DNA of 64,000 nucleotides from CAMENZ01 sp041854955. GTDB lineage: Bacteria; Bacillota; Clostridia; Peptostreptococcales; Anaerovoracaceae. Where the stretch lies: assembly GCA_041854955.1 (NCBI GenBank), contig JBHADF010000047.1, positions 7,433 through 71,432 of the forward strand, in the 5' to 3' direction. Made by a program: the position numbers and the translations under genes. Below the pieces are notes generated by a model that made no database searches, was not told the DNA's origin, and worked only from the letters and a program-made list of their open reading frames with translations. Below, one piece after another: positions 25,151-35,500 of this stretch. Position 1 is the stretch's first letter. Each line of letters begins with the position of its first letter.

Positions 25151-27076
25151 CTATAAGTCTATGGTGGCATACTCGGCATTTTCCTCGATGAATTTCTTAC
25201 GAGGAGGTACCTTATCGCCCATTAAAGTAGTGAATATCTCATCTGCCATGGCGCTGTCTTCCAGGGTAATCTGAACCAAGGTTCTGTGCTCGTAGTCCAT
25301 GGTGGTTTCCCAAAGCTGACTTGCATCCATTTCTCCCAAACCTTTGTAGCGCTGTATGTCAACCTTTCCCGGTTTATCGGCTAAGGATTCCAAAAGCTTT
25401 TCCTGCTCGCTGTCGGAATAGGTGTACCATAAATCTCTTCCCTTTTTAACCTGGAAAAGAGGTGGCTGCGCAGCATACACATAGCCCCCTTCTACGAGAG
25501 GTTTCATGTATCTGTAGAAGAAGGTCAAGAGCAGTGTCCTTATATGAGCTCCGTCTACGTCCGCATCGGTCATGATGATAATCTTATGATATCTCAGCTT
25601 TTCCAGATTGAATTCGTCACCGATTCCGCAGCCGAAGGCTGTTATCATGTTTTTAATCTCATCAGAGCTGAGTATTCTGTCCAATCTGGCTTTTTCAACA
25701 TTGAGAATTTTACCTCTCAAGGGCAAAATAGCCTGTCTCTTTCTGTCTCTTCCTTCCTTGGCAGAGCCTCCGGCGGAGTCTCCCTCTACCAGGAAAATTT
25801 CAGAAAGAGTAGGGTCTTTTTCTGAGCAGTCTGCCAGCTTTCCGGGAAGGGCAAAGCTTTCCAAGGCTCCTTTTCTTCTCGTTAAATCTCTTGCCTTTCT
25901 GGCGGCCTCTCTTGCTCTGGCGGCTTTTACGCACTTTTCTATGATAATTCTGGCCTGTGCAGGGTTCATTTCCAGGAAATACATGAGATTTTCATTGGTG
26001 GCCTGTTCAACTGCTCCTCGTACCTCCGTATTTCCCAGCTTAGCCTTAGTCTGTCCTTCAAACTGAGGTTCTGAAAGCTTTACGGAAACTACAGCTGTGA
26101 GACCTTCTCTCACATCGTCACCGGAGAGAGCATCGTCATTTTCCTTGAGGAGCTTGGATTTCTTACCGTAATCGTTTATTACCCTTGTAAGGGAGCTCTT
26201 AAAGCCGACAATATGGGTTCCTCCGTCGGTGGTGTTTATGTTATTTGCATAGCCTAAAATCAACTCGCTGTAGCTGGTGGTGTATTGCATTGCCACCTCT
26301 ACCTCGTAGTTGTCCCTTATAACTTCAAAATATATTACATCATCGTGAAGAGAATCCTTGTTCTGGTTCTGATATTTAACCATTTCCTTGATTCCGCCTT
26401 CATAGTGATAGGTTTCACTCCTCTTATGGCCTTCTCTCTCATCCTTAAAGTTTATCTTTATGCCCTTGTTAAGGAAAGCCATTTCTCTCAGTCTATGCTC
26501 TAAAGTAGGAAAATCGAAGACTGTAGTTTCCCTGAAAATTTCCGGGTCAGGCCAGAAGGTGGTCTTTGAGCCTGTCTTTTTGGACTCACCTATTTCTTCT
26601 AAGGGTGTCATGGTCTTACCGTAGGCGTAGGACTGCTTATAAATCTTTCCGTTTCGCTTAATTTCAACGTCCATATGTGTGGAAAGAGCGTTAACTACGG
26701 AAGCACCTACTCCGTGAAGTCCTCCTGAAACCTTATATCCTCCGCCGCCGAATTTTCCTCCGGCATGAAGAACCGTGTGTATTACCTCTACTGCGGGAAT
26801 TTTCATGGTAGGATGCATATCTACAGGCATACCTCTTCCGTCATCTTCCACCACGATGGAGTTATCCTTTTGGATGGTAACGGAAATAGTTTTACAATAT
26901 CCGGCCAAGGCTTCGTCTATGGAGTTGTCCACAACCTCGTAAACCAGATGATGCAAGCCCCTCGGCCCTGTACTTCCTATGTACATACCCGGTCTTTTTC
27001 TTACAGCTTCCAAGCCTTCCAATACTTGAATTTGCGCCGCGTCATACTGAGGATTATTCTTTTCTTCTAAACTCAT
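25151..27076 (-). CDS. gyrB: DNA gyrase subunit B
   Basis: 641 residues from the ATG at 27076, chosen because AAGGGGAAAAT precedes it; the TTG at 27091 lies within that site. The GHKL ATPase domain shows VLEGLEAVRKRPGMYIGS, VDNSIDEALAG, DDGRGMPVD and GLHGVGASVVNAL. The TOPRIM part has the EGDSAGGSAK motif and DADVDGAHI. The C-terminus carries QRYKGLGEM. It provides ATP-driven strand passage with GyrA. It sits 11 nt downstream of recF in the origin operon. Confidence 0.97.
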   Translation of the reverse strand: MSLEEKNNPQYDAAQIQVLEGLEAVRKRPGMYIGSTGPRGLHHLVYEVVDNSIDEALAGYCKTISVTIQKDNSIVVEDDGRGMPVDMHPTMKIPAVEVIHTVLHAGGKFGGGGYKVSGGLHGVGASVVNALSTHMDVEIKRNGKIYKQSYAYGKTMTPLEEIGESKKTGSKTTFWPDPEIFRETTVFDFPTLEHRLREMAFLNKGIKINFKDEREGHKRSETYHYEGGIKEMVKYQNQNKDSLHDDVIYFEVIRDNYEVEVAMQYTTSYSELILGYANNINTTDGGTHIVGFKSSLTRVINDYGKKSKLLKENDDALSGDDVREGLTAVVSVKLSEPQFEGQTKAKLGNTEVRGAVEQATNENLMYFLEMNPAQARIIIEKCVKAARAREAARKARDLTRRKGALESFALPGKLADCSEKDPTLSEIFLVEGDSAGGSAKEGRDRKRQAILPLRGKILNVEKARLDRILSSDEIKNMITAFGCGIGDEFNLEKLRYHKIIIMTDADVDGAHIRTLLLTFFYRYMKPLVEGGYVYAAQPPLFQVKKGRDLWYTYSDSEQEKLLESLADKPGKVDIQRYKGLGEMDASQLWETTMDYEHRTLVQITLEDSAMADEIFTTLMGDKVPPRKKFIEENAEYATIDL

Positions 27077-27087
27077 ATTTTCCCCTT

Positions 27088-28194
27088 TCAATGGTTTATT
27101 TTATGATTTTCTTTACTATCTAAAATGCTTATTTTGCCTTTTTTAACTAAAAAAACTGTCTTTTCACTGAATTTTTCCGATATTTTATCAGATATTTCAG
27201 CATTTGTTATGAAAAGCTGAACTCTTTCCAGAGATTTTATAAGAAATTCCTGTCTTGTTGAATCAAGCTCAGACATTACATCATCCAAAAGTAGTATGGG
27301 AAGCTCTCCCGTCTCTTCTTCTATGATAGATATTTCGGCCAGCTTAAGAGATAGGGCCGCAGTTCTCTGCTGTCCCTGGGAACCGAAGCTCCTTACGTTT
27401 ATACCGTTTATAAAGAATTCCAAATCGTCCTTATGAGGTCCCTTTGTGGTGGTTCTCTGTCTTATATCAGAGCTGTAGCTCTTTTTTATTTCCTCATATA
27501 AATCACGATTTTCACCTACATTAGGTTCATAAATTATGTTTAAAGCTTCTTTTCCGTCGGTTATTTTACCATGAATTTCCTTGCTTATTAAGTTTATTTT
27601 TTCTATAAACTCTCTTCTTTGGGCTATTATAGCCTTTCCGTATTTTGAAAGCTGAAGGTCCCAAATATCCAGAATTTCAGGGTCTATATAGTTTTCCTTA
27701 AGATAATTGTTTCTCTGTAAAAGGATTTTTTTATAGTTTCCGAGATTATCATAGTAGGAGGGACTTATCTGACATAGCTCTCTGTCTATGAATTTTCGCC
27801 TTCTTTCAGGCTCATCCTTTACTATCTTTAAATCCTCCGGAGAAAATATGACGATATGGAGATTTTCCAAAAGCTCGGAGGTTTTTCTTATCTTTACACC
27901 GTCAAGCTTTATATATTTTTTAGAATCCCTTCCCGACAATATTTCCACCGTATTTTCAAAATCTTTTTTTACTATTTCAGTGTATACTCTCGAAAAATCC
28001 CTGTCGAATTTAACCAGCTCATTATATTTATTCGTCCTGAAGGATCTTCCTATGGATGTAAAATATATGGCCTCCAAAAGGTTTGTTTTCCCCTGAGCGT
28101 TATCTCCGACGAAAATATTTACCTTTTCATTGAAATCCAATTCCAGATCATCATAATTTCGGAAATTTTTAAGTTTTATTTTCTTTACATACAT
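27088..28194 (-). CDS. recF: DNA replication and repair protein RecF
   Basis: 368 residues of the SMC-like RecF family. Walker A is GDNAQGKTN (about 30-38), the ABC-type signature GSQGQQRTAALSLKLAE lies at about 272-288, and Walker B LLLDDVMSELD is near 300-310. RecF loads RecA at gaps through RecO and RecR. The coding region is more AT-rich than gyrAB, like dnaN and dnaA. It starts only 5 nt after the dnaN stop; the ribosome site AAGGATTAC is weak and lies in dnaN, which suggests translational coupling. Confidence 0.95.
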   Translation of the reverse strand: MYVKKIKLKNFRNYDDLELDFNEKVNIFVGDNAQGKTNLLEAIYFTSIGRSFRTNKYNELVKFDRDFSRVYTEIVKKDFENTVEILSGRDSKKYIKLDGVKIRKTSELLENLHIVIFSPEDLKIVKDEPERRRKFIDRELCQISPSYYDNLGNYKKILLQRNNYLKENYIDPEILDIWDLQLSKYGKAIIAQRREFIEKINLISKEIHGKITDGKEALNIIYEPNVGENRDLYEEIKKSYSSDIRQRTTTKGPHKDDLEFFINGINVRSFGSQGQQRTAALSLKLAEISIIEEETGELPILLLDDVMSELDSTRQEFLIKSLERVQLFITNAEISDKISEKFSEKTVFLVKKGKISILDSKENHKINH

Positions 28195-28198
28195 AAAT

Positions 28199-29314
28199 CT
28201 AATTGTTTGTAATCCTTACGGGAAGCACCAGATATTCATAGTGATTTCCGTTTATAGGCCTTATAAGGCAAGGGCTTACACTGTTGTTGAATAACAGACT
28301 TATTTCTTCATCATCTATAGCCTTAAGGGCATCTATTATATATTTTGAGTTAAAGCCTATTACGAGATCATCTCCGAATTTTGAAATTATAACATTTTCC
28401 TTAACATTTCCTTCTTCGGATTTGGATGTTATCTCTATGTTATTTTCTACTATATCGAATTTTACAAGGTTATTCTTTCCAACCTTTGCTAAAAGAGAAG
28501 CTCTCTCTATAGATTCCAAAAGATCTGATTTATTCACTATAACCTTTATCTTGCTTTCGGAAGGAAGAATTTCATTATATTTTATAAATTCCCCGTCCAA
28601 AAGTCTGAGTACAACCTTTATATCTTCTATTACAAAGGTTACTCTCTTATCGTTTATATACATATCCACAGTCTTTTCTTCTGTTTCCGACTCGGATATT
28701 ATCTTTCCTATTTCAGAGATAATTTTAGCCGGTATGATAACCTTTTTTTCTGTGGAATTCTTTATGCCTTCACGGGCTATGGCCATTCTAAAGCCGTCCA
28801 GAGAAACCATATTGAGAGATTCTTCCGTCATTTCCAGGAGAACACCTGTAATAACACCCCTCGATTCATCTATGGAAGCTGCAAAGGATGTCTTCTTAAT
28901 CATATCCTTAAGGATTTCCTTATCGAATACTACCTTTTCCCTTTCTTCTTCACTTAAGGAAAGCTTTGGAAATTCATCGGAGGATGAGCCTACGATGTTG
29001 AATTGAGAATTTGAGCAGCTTATCATAACATTATTGTCCTGATTTTCTACCAAAATATTTTCATTGGGAAGCTTTCTTATTATGTCGCCGAAAAGCTTGG
29101 CTTGAACCACTATTTCTCCCGGTTGAAAATCTTCTACCTGGAAAGTTTTCTCTATGGTTAAATCTAAATCTGAAGCGGACATGGTAAGTAGACCATTTTC
29201 ATCAACCTTTAATAAAATTCCTTTAAGTATGGGAATTGTAGTTCTGGATGTAACCGCTTTTGATACTATATTAAGGGCCTTTGATAATATCTGCTGCTTG
29301 CAAGAAAATTTCAT
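28199..29314 (-). CDS. dnaN: DNA polymerase III subunit beta (sliding clamp)
   Basis: 371 residues with the usual three-domain clamp layout. Markers are the start MKFSCKQQILSKALNIVSKAV, the TIPILKGILLKV segment, and the C-terminal PCLIRPINGNHYEYLVLPVRI that shapes the protein-binding pocket. GGAGGTTAAAAA precedes the ATG. It is separated from dnaA by 178 nt that hold the unwinding part of oriC. It clamps Pol III and many partners to DNA. Confidence 0.97.
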   Translation of the reverse strand: MKFSCKQQILSKALNIVSKAVTSRTTIPILKGILLKVDENGLLTMSASDLDLTIEKTFQVEDFQPGEIVVQAKLFGDIIRKLPNENILVENQDNNVMISCSNSQFNIVGSSSDEFPKLSLSEEEREKVVFDKEILKDMIKKTSFAASIDESRGVITGVLLEMTEESLNMVSLDGFRMAIAREGIKNSTEKKVIIPAKIISEIGKIISESETEEKTVDMYINDKRVTFVIEDIKVVLRLLDGEFIKYNEILPSESKIKVIVNKSDLLESIERASLLAKVGKNNLVKFDIVENNIEITSKSEEGNVKENVIISKFGDDLVIGFNSKYIIDALKAIDDEEISLLFNNSVSPCLIRPINGNHYEYLVLPVRITNN

Positions 29315-29354
29315 TTTTTAACCTCCGCTTTTTATCAATCTTTTATTTTTTTTG

Positions 29355-29467
29355 TAGTAATAGTAGTAGTAGGGGCTGTGGAATCTGTGGATAACTTTTA
29401 GGAGTATTATAATTACTCAAAAATTTATTCTTTTTAACCTGTGGATAAGTCTGAAAATTTATCCTAA
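29355..29467. other. oriC: oriC unwinding region: DnaA boxes with DnaA-trio repeat
   Basis: Between dnaA and dnaN there are TGTGGATAA boxes at 29386-29394 and 29440-29448, the near-box TGTGGAATC at 29377-29385 directly abutting the first, and TTATCCTAA at 29459-29467. Next to the first pair is the GC spacer GGGC (29373-29376) and then six trinucleotides, TAG TAA TAG TAG TAG TAG (29355-29372). Beyond these comes the AT-rich run 29325-29354. Box, GC spacer, TAG trio and AT tract in this order is the basal unwinding architecture described for Bacillus subtilis. Gene orientation flips around the dnaA region. Confidence 0.88.
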
Positions 29468-29492
29468 CAGCTTATAGTAAAAATTTAATAAG

Positions 29493-30875
29493 CTACTCCT
29501 TTATTTCTCTTTTAAGATTTTCTATAACCTCACTTAAGCCCTCTTCGTTTTTTATGTCCTCTTCTATTTTTTCACAGGCATATTTAACGGTGGTATGGTG
29601 TTTGCCTCCGAAATATTTTCCTATCTGAGGTAGTGAGCTGTCTGTCATTTCCCTTATGAGATACATGGCTATTTGCCTTGGAAATGCTATATTATTAGTC
29701 TTTTTATTAGATTCAAGTTCCGATAGTTTAATTCCGTATTTTTGGCACACGGCCTTTTTTATTCTTTCCGGAGTGACGGATAATTCGCCACTGTTCGATA
29801 TTATATTTTTTAAAACACGCTTTGCCATAGCCTTATCCGGCTTATCACCTACCAGGACGGACAGAGAAACGGTACTGTTAAAGGCACCCTCCATTTCCCT
29901 CACATTATCCTTTATCTTTTCGGCTATGGTTACGATTACCTCTTCCAGATCCTTATCCATATTTATTTTCATATTTTTAGCCATCCGCTCTAAAATAGCT
30001 ACTCTCGTTTCATAGTCCGGCGGCTGAATATCGGCTATAAGGTTCCAGTTAAATCGAGATCTAAGCCTTTCATTGAGATTTACCAATTTATTGGGAGCTC
30101 TGTCGCTGGAAATTATGATCTGCTTGTTTTCACCGTAAAGGGTGTTAAAGGTGTGGAAAAATTCTTCCTGTGTACTTTCTTTATTCTCTATAAATTGAAT
30201 ATCATCTATTATGAGTACGTCAACTTTTCTGTATTTTGACTTAAACTCATTTATCTTTCTTTCTCCTAAGGCTCTTATAAGCTCCGTGGTAAAGGTTTCG
30301 CTGTCGGTATAAAGCACATTGAGCTTAGGATTGTTTTTTAGAATATGTATTCCTATAGCCTGTATTAAATGAGTTTTTCCCAAGCCGGAGCCTCCGTATA
30401 TAAAAAGAGGATTATATGCATCCGAAGGAGATTCGGCTACGGCCAAAGCAGCTGCATGGGCATATTTATTGCTGTTTCCGACTACGAAGTTTTCGAAGGA
30501 ATGCTTGGGATTAAGCATATTTTCCTTATCCAGCTTCTTTTCCACATGCTTCTTTTTGGAATTTAAAATCTCAGGCTCAGAAGCTTCCCCTGAATTTGAA
30601 AGTTCTTCAGCCTCCTTTATGACAACACGAAAATCACCTTCCAAAACTATTTTGAAGGCTTCCTCCAAGGAAGGGATATATCTGTTTTTTAAAACATTGA
30701 TGATAATATCTTGGGAAACGCTGTTTTCAGGACGAACCTGAATATATGCTATATTCAGCTCCGTGTCGATTTTGGATATTTGAAGGGGGAGAAACCAGGT
30801 CTGAAAGCAGGTTTGAGTATTATTTTCCATCAAAATTTCCAAAACGGAATTCCAAATTCTTTCATAAGTGTTCAT
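29493..30875 (-). CDS. dnaA: Chromosomal replication initiator protein DnaA
   Basis: 460 residues from the ATG at 30875; the open frame further upstream lacks DnaA similarity. Domain I spans about 1-80 (WNSVLEILMENN), and a linker follows to about 125. The AAA+ domain has Walker A GGSGLGKTH (161-169) and Walker B LIIDDIQF (221-228), with the arginine finger region NERLRSRFNWNL. Domain IV ends with GGKHHTTVKYACEKI, starting at 423, which reads DnaA boxes. It opens oriC and also controls its own promoter in other species. It heads the leftward operon dnaA-dnaN-recF-gyrB-gyrA, flanked on both sides by DnaA boxes. Confidence 0.97.
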   Translation of the reverse strand: MNTYERIWNSVLEILMENNTQTCFQTWFLPLQISKIDTELNIAYIQVRPENSVSQDIIINVLKNRYIPSLEEAFKIVLEGDFRVVIKEAEELSNSGEASEPEILNSKKKHVEKKLDKENMLNPKHSFENFVVGNSNKYAHAAALAVAESPSDAYNPLFIYGGSGLGKTHLIQAIGIHILKNNPKLNVLYTDSETFTTELIRALGERKINEFKSKYRKVDVLIIDDIQFIENKESTQEEFFHTFNTLYGENKQIIISSDRAPNKLVNLNERLRSRFNWNLIADIQPPDYETRVAILERMAKNMKINMDKDLEEVIVTIAEKIKDNVREMEGAFNSTVSLSVLVGDKPDKAMAKRVLKNIISNSGELSVTPERIKKAVCQKYGIKLSELESNKKTNNIAFPRQIAMYLIREMTDSSLPQIGKYFGGKHHTTVKYACEKIEEDIKNEEGLSEVIENLKREIKE

Positions 30876-30912
30876 ACAACCACATACCTTTTCTGTTTTA
30901 TTAGCACATTTC

Positions 30913-30941
30913 ATTGTATAACAAAAACGAAATGAAAACAA
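30913..30941 (-). promoter_or_regulatory. Candidate dnaA promoter
   Basis: On the minus strand TTGTTT (30941-30936) and TACAAT (30918-30913) lie 17 nt apart, about 38 nt ahead of the dnaA start. The -10 differs from consensus by one base, the -35 by two. A near DnaA box, TGGGGATAA, is at 30966-30974, close upstream. Confidence 0.6.
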
Positions 30942-31049
30942 GTGAAAAAGCTGACAATGAAAATATGGGGATAAATATAGGTTTTTTAACCTGTCAAGGA
31001 GCATATAAACAACTAAATATAGTCAAAAAATCAAAAGTTTTCCTCAATT

Positions 31050-31070
31050 TTATCCACAAGTTGTGGATAA
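31050..31070. promoter_or_regulatory. Palindromic pair of consensus DnaA boxes upstream of dnaA
   Basis: TTATCCACA at 31050-31058 and TGTGGATAA at 31062-31070 face each other across 3 nt, making one palindrome. Both match the consensus box exactly. They lie between dnaA and the divergent SWIM gene and probably form the second, upstream half of a bipartite origin; they may also regulate either gene. Confidence 0.9.
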
Positions 31071-31100
31071 GTCTTTTTAATCAGCAGCTATACTAAAATA

Positions 31101-31129
31101 TCGACACAGTCTTAACCAAGTGGTACAAT
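31101..31129 (+). promoter_or_regulatory. Promoter of the SWIM gene
   Basis: TCGACA and TACAAT are 17 nt apart, each with one mismatch to consensus, and the -10 lies 36 nt ahead of the start. The -35 is only 30 nt from the palindromic DnaA boxes at 31050-31070. Confidence 0.7.
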
Positions 31130-31165
31130 GAACCTATATATAATTCTTTGTAATTAGGGGGAAAT

Positions 31166-32515
31166 ATGAGAGAATTTAGGGACGAGTCAAAACTCTACAA
31201 TGGAAATTTGGCACTGGCATTGGCACCTGCCTTAACACCTAAGGGAATAGAAAAGGATCCGATTTTCTTTAAGGGCGATATTGTAAATCCTCTGATTTTT
31301 TCAAGAGGCTTAATTGTATTGTCGGATATAGTTTCCACAAGGTATTTCAATTATGTGCCTGTAGCCCTTAGAGATCCGGTTTTGTCGGCCCAAGGAAACA
31401 TGCTTAGAGCCGAGTGCTTTTCCGCCTGTAATGGAGTTTATGCCAGACTGGATTTGTTTCAGGAGGGTTTATACGGAGATATTTCCTACGGTACTACCAA
31501 TGTGGATATAGGTACAGAGCTTCGCAAGGCTCTCATAGATGTGAAACAGGGAGACAAGCTTAGGCTTAATATAGGAAATGAGGGTTTAGGTGCATTTCAC
31601 AGCATCAAAGAAGAGGAAGGCTACTCTTCCGGCATAAAGTTTATCAGGCAGAGACCTGTGGAGATGCCGGACAGATGGATAAGAGCCCTGGGAAACTGTG
31701 CGGAAATTCATCGTGATATGGAGCTGATTTTCACCATAGAGGGCATGGGAGCGAAAAACTTTATAGCCACCCTGCCTCCCGTTACTGGGAAGGAACAGGC
31801 CGGCTGGCTCACCTATACTAAGAACGGTCTAAAGCTCATGCCGAGAGAATCAAAGGATAGCGTGTACATCAGCGGAATACACAGGCTAAGCAGCTTAAAA
31901 AGACTTATGAGCGATGTCCGCTCCATAGCCTTCTACGGACCTAAAGCAGGGGAAAAGGGTCCTGTTATGGTAGAAGTCAGAATGGACAATACTAATCTTA
32001 CTCTGAGCTTAACGGCTAAAAGCTATCAGGGCTATTCGGGGGAAGGAGCTTTGCTGGAGTCCCTGTCAACCCTTGAAGCTGTGGAAAACTCCGACAGAAT
32101 AAGTGAGCTCCTCTGCTTTGAATCTAAAATAGACAAGGAAGATATAAGCAAAAAATTAAGTCTTACAAAAGCTGAGACGGATTACGCCCTGGGATTGTTG
32201 GCGGTTTCCGGCAAATTAGGCTACGATGGGAATAAACAGGCATATTTTCACAGAGAGCTGCCCGATGAACCTGAAAGAGTTTTAAAGGATAATCCCAGAT
32301 TGAAGGCGGCGAGAAATCTTTTGGAAAATACCGAATACATGGGAGAAAATCGCTGGTCTGTCAGGTCAAAGGACTCGGAATACAGAGTTTTCTACGACGG
32401 AAATGAAACCATAGAAAAGGCCAAGTGCACCTGCACCTGGTATCTGAAATACCAAAACAGCAGAGGCCCCTGTAAACATATTTTGGCGGCAAAGCTGAAA
32501 TCGGAAGAAAAGTAG
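31166..32515 (+). CDS. SWIM zinc-finger protein
   Basis: 449 residues, soluble. The C-terminus has the SWIM signature CxCx12CxH: C421, C423, C436 and H438 (KCTCTWYL, then GPCKHILAAKL). SWIM modules bind zinc and contact DNA or proteins. The rest, about 1-400, contains no motif I recognise; the predicted mix is beta-rich until about 300 and helical around 300-400. AGGGGGAA precedes the ATG. The next gene begins 46 nt after the stop and both read away from oriC, so they likely act together. SWIM proteins also occur in bacterial gene sets with MoxR ATPases and VWA proteins; neither is present here. Function unknown. Confidence 0.85.
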   Translation: MREFRDESKLYNGNLALALAPALTPKGIEKDPIFFKGDIVNPLIFSRGLIVLSDIVSTRYFNYVPVALRDPVLSAQGNMLRAECFSACNGVYARLDLFQEGLYGDISYGTTNVDIGTELRKALIDVKQGDKLRLNIGNEGLGAFHSIKEEEGYSSGIKFIRQRPVEMPDRWIRALGNCAEIHRDMELIFTIEGMGAKNFIATLPPVTGKEQAGWLTYTKNGLKLMPRESKDSVYISGIHRLSSLKRLMSDVRSIAFYGPKAGEKGPVMVEVRMDNTNLTLSLTAKSYQGYSGEGALLESLSTLEAVENSDRISELLCFESKIDKEDISKKLSLTKAETDYALGLLAVSGKLGYDGNKQAYFHRELPDEPERVLKDNPRLKAARNLLENTEYMGENRWSVRSKDSEYRVFYDGNETIEKAKCTCTWYLKYQNSRGPCKHILAAKLKSEEK

Positions 32516-32561
32516 AGTTTTCTAAAAGAGTCGGATAAGGAGCCGGATTAAAGGAGGAAAA

Positions 32562-35500
32562 ATGGCAAGTAAATTGGAAAAGGCCGTAGAAATATATAAG
32601 TCCTTAGGTTATGAGGAAAAGGATTTTGACCATATATTGGAATTGGGAATAGGCACCAAAGAAGAGCAGAAAATAGCCAAGGAAGGCTTAAAATCGGGGG
32701 AATGGACCGAGTTTAAGCAGCTTTCTCCCAACTCCTACGGCATTGTAAAGGTCATAGATGTGGATTTATCCAAGCTGGCCATCTTCGCCATAAGGGTGGG
32801 CGTGGATGCGGCAAGGGCTGCCAACATTTTGGGAAAAAGCGGCAAGGTTGCACTGGACGCCATTTCTCAGCGAGGAGAAAAATATGCCCTGGATTTCATA
32901 AGCAAGGCCTCCTCATCCCGCAGGCGTGCCTGGGAGCATTCATCCAGCGTCTACGGCATGCTTTGCGTAAACCTTGTTCACAATATGAATTTGGAAATCC
33001 CCCAATCCGTTGAATATATTAAGGATTGGGCGGTTCATGCCGGCGTCTCTATGGGGGTTTTAAAGGCAGACAGAGGCTATGATGAGGACTTTGCACCTTC
33101 AAGGGATGAGATAAAGAGAAGGTTTGGGGAGCACATCGAAGTGGGCATTTCTAACAATGCTCCCGCCACAGGCCCCTTTAGCGATGTATTTTTGGCAGGC
33201 CTTAAGGAAGGCCTCATAACGAAAAAGAAAGCTAAGGAATCAGCCTTTTTCGCCTTGGATATGGCCCTCAGACCGGGAGACAGAAAGGCGTGGATGGGCA
33301 TCTTAAAGGAAATAGGCATAGATGAAGGAGATATTCTCTCTAAAGGCGAGGCCCTTATTCCACTCATAGCCTTAGGAGAGACTGCCGTAACGGAGACCTT
33401 TGCACCTGTGCTCATCGAAAAGGGAAGAGAAGATATTTTGCCGGATATTTTAATAGCTTCTACAGCGGGAAGTGCAAAGAAAATAAAGGAGCTGGTACTT
33501 AGGTCGGCCCTTAAGAGGGAAAGGCCTGAGTCCTGCCAAGCTTTAAGGGAATGGTTTTCTATGCTCAAAACTGATAAGGATAAAAACATAATAAAGCTGG
33601 CAGAAAAGGTAGAAAAAGCTTGGAATATAGAGACGGAGGAGGATGAAAATTCTCAGAAAAATGTTCATATTCAGGGTCTTTGGCAGGAAAGACCTCAGCT
33701 TAAAGGGGTTCCGAAATTTTCTTTAGAAGAGATTTCCTTTGAAGCCTTGACGGAGCTTGCAGCGGAGATTTCCAACAGGCAGGCGGAGGTTTCCGATTTG
33801 CTCTTTGAAAAGTTCCTGGCTTCCGTCAACAGGATGGCCTATGAAAATCCGGAGGAAACCAAGCTGAGCCTCATGGGGATAAAAATTGATGACCGAGATT
33901 TCTCCATATTGGGAAATTGGGCCAGAAACAAGGATATAGTCAACACTTTGGACGGATACAGCAGTTTTTGGGTTGAAGGCAGCGATGAAGTCAGAAGGAG
34001 AAATATAAGCGAACTGATGCACGCCCGTAATTTTAATATATGCAGCCATATTCAGGAAATCCCCTGTATCCTTTCTACACCCAGCTTTGAGGACCTGTCC
34101 ATCACATTAAAGGATTTGACAGACAGGCTGTTAAAATACAAGGAAGAGAAGAAAACAAGTGTATTGGAGCCGGATCTGCAGCTGGCCCTTACAAGGCTGG
34201 ATGTAAGCTCTGCCAATGAAGAGGACATCAGAAGGCTGAAGGATATTAAGCTGAGAGTGAAGATGCCCGACGGAGAAAGCCTACGTAAGGAGGATAACAG
34301 CCCCGTAGCTCTTGGGGATGTGGTGGCGGATTACTTGAAAGACCCCTATGTGGAGCCTGATTTTGACCCTGAAAGGAATTCCCTTTGGAGCGTGGATATA
34401 GAAATGCCCAAAAGCCTCCGCCATTTCCCTAACAGATTTTCATATAACAGAGATGCCTTGTTTTCCGTATTTCCTTTATGGGGAGATTTTGCCCTTACCT
34501 GTGTAAGGAGAGATACGGAGGTATATCACGGCCAGGGGCTCATATTGAAGCAGGTGGCAAAGAGGAGGGAACCCTTCCCCAAAGGGGCTCTCATGAACCT
34601 TTTGGCCATACATAGCTATTGGAGCGACGAAAACAGCGCTGACCTGATAGAAGCCACAAAGGAAGCTTGGGACAGAGGTTTGCTCGTAGAAGGAAGGGCC
34701 GATGCCAGATACTTGTCTTGGAGATGGAAGGAGTTTTCCAATTTAGCAAGGCTGGCAGATTCCATGGATCAGATAGCACGAGACGGAATGCTTTCTCTCC
34801 CCTGGCAGGCGGCTGACGACATAATCAGTGAATCTTTAAAAGCACCTCGAATGTTTTCCGGCACGGCGGAGTTGGCAAAATTCATAGAGAAATATCTGGA
34901 TGAGGTTATCTTCGCTGTTGAAAAGGGCATAGCAAAACCGGAGGTTCTGGAGCTTAAGGGTATAAGGGGGCTGGCACAGAAAAAGGGAACTTCGGCTGCC
35001 GTGGAGACGGCAAAGGAGATTGTGGCTAAAACAGACAGCTCCGGCCTATTTAAAAAGTCTGTGGAGACAGGAAAAGCTAAAGGGAAAAAGGAGGAAAGAG
35101 AGCAGGCTATACCTGTTCCTGAAATCCCCTTTGATGATGTTTGGAAGAAACCTAAAGAAGCAAGGCCTATAATAGATGACGGCGTATCCCTTAGGGTTGA
35201 ACCCTTCGAAAAGCAGGGAAGAAAGCTTCTCCTCTTTACATTGATGCTGCCTGATAAAAAGGACAGGGAATACAAGGTGCTTATCAACGGCTGGATATAC
35301 GGTCTCGATAACGAAGGCCAGACCAGGGCTACGGAGGTGGCTATAGGTGAGGAGTTCCCCAAGGACGATCAAAAGGAGGTTTGGATTCACTGGAATACTG
35401 ATGAAAAACGGATGGAGGTTTCCGATTTCCGAGATTGGAGAAACAATTCCAATGGCCCCCTCAAAGGAGAAGAAGCGCCTTTGTCCTCCTCTTTGCTGAC

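Noticed and set aside
28284..29006. 240-codon open frame on the plus strand inside dnaN
   Set aside because: Antisense shadow of a clear sliding clamp gene; the product is serine/phenylalanine-rich, without ribosome site or known motif.
29355..29372. TAG repeats as a simple microsatellite
   Set aside because: Their exact place beside a GC spacer and two DnaA boxes between dnaA and dnaN fits the DnaA-trio element much better.
34769..35362. Long minus-strand open frame inside the 1130-residue gene
   Set aside because: Codon use and the absence of stops reflect the sense gene; no start signal and no family likeness.
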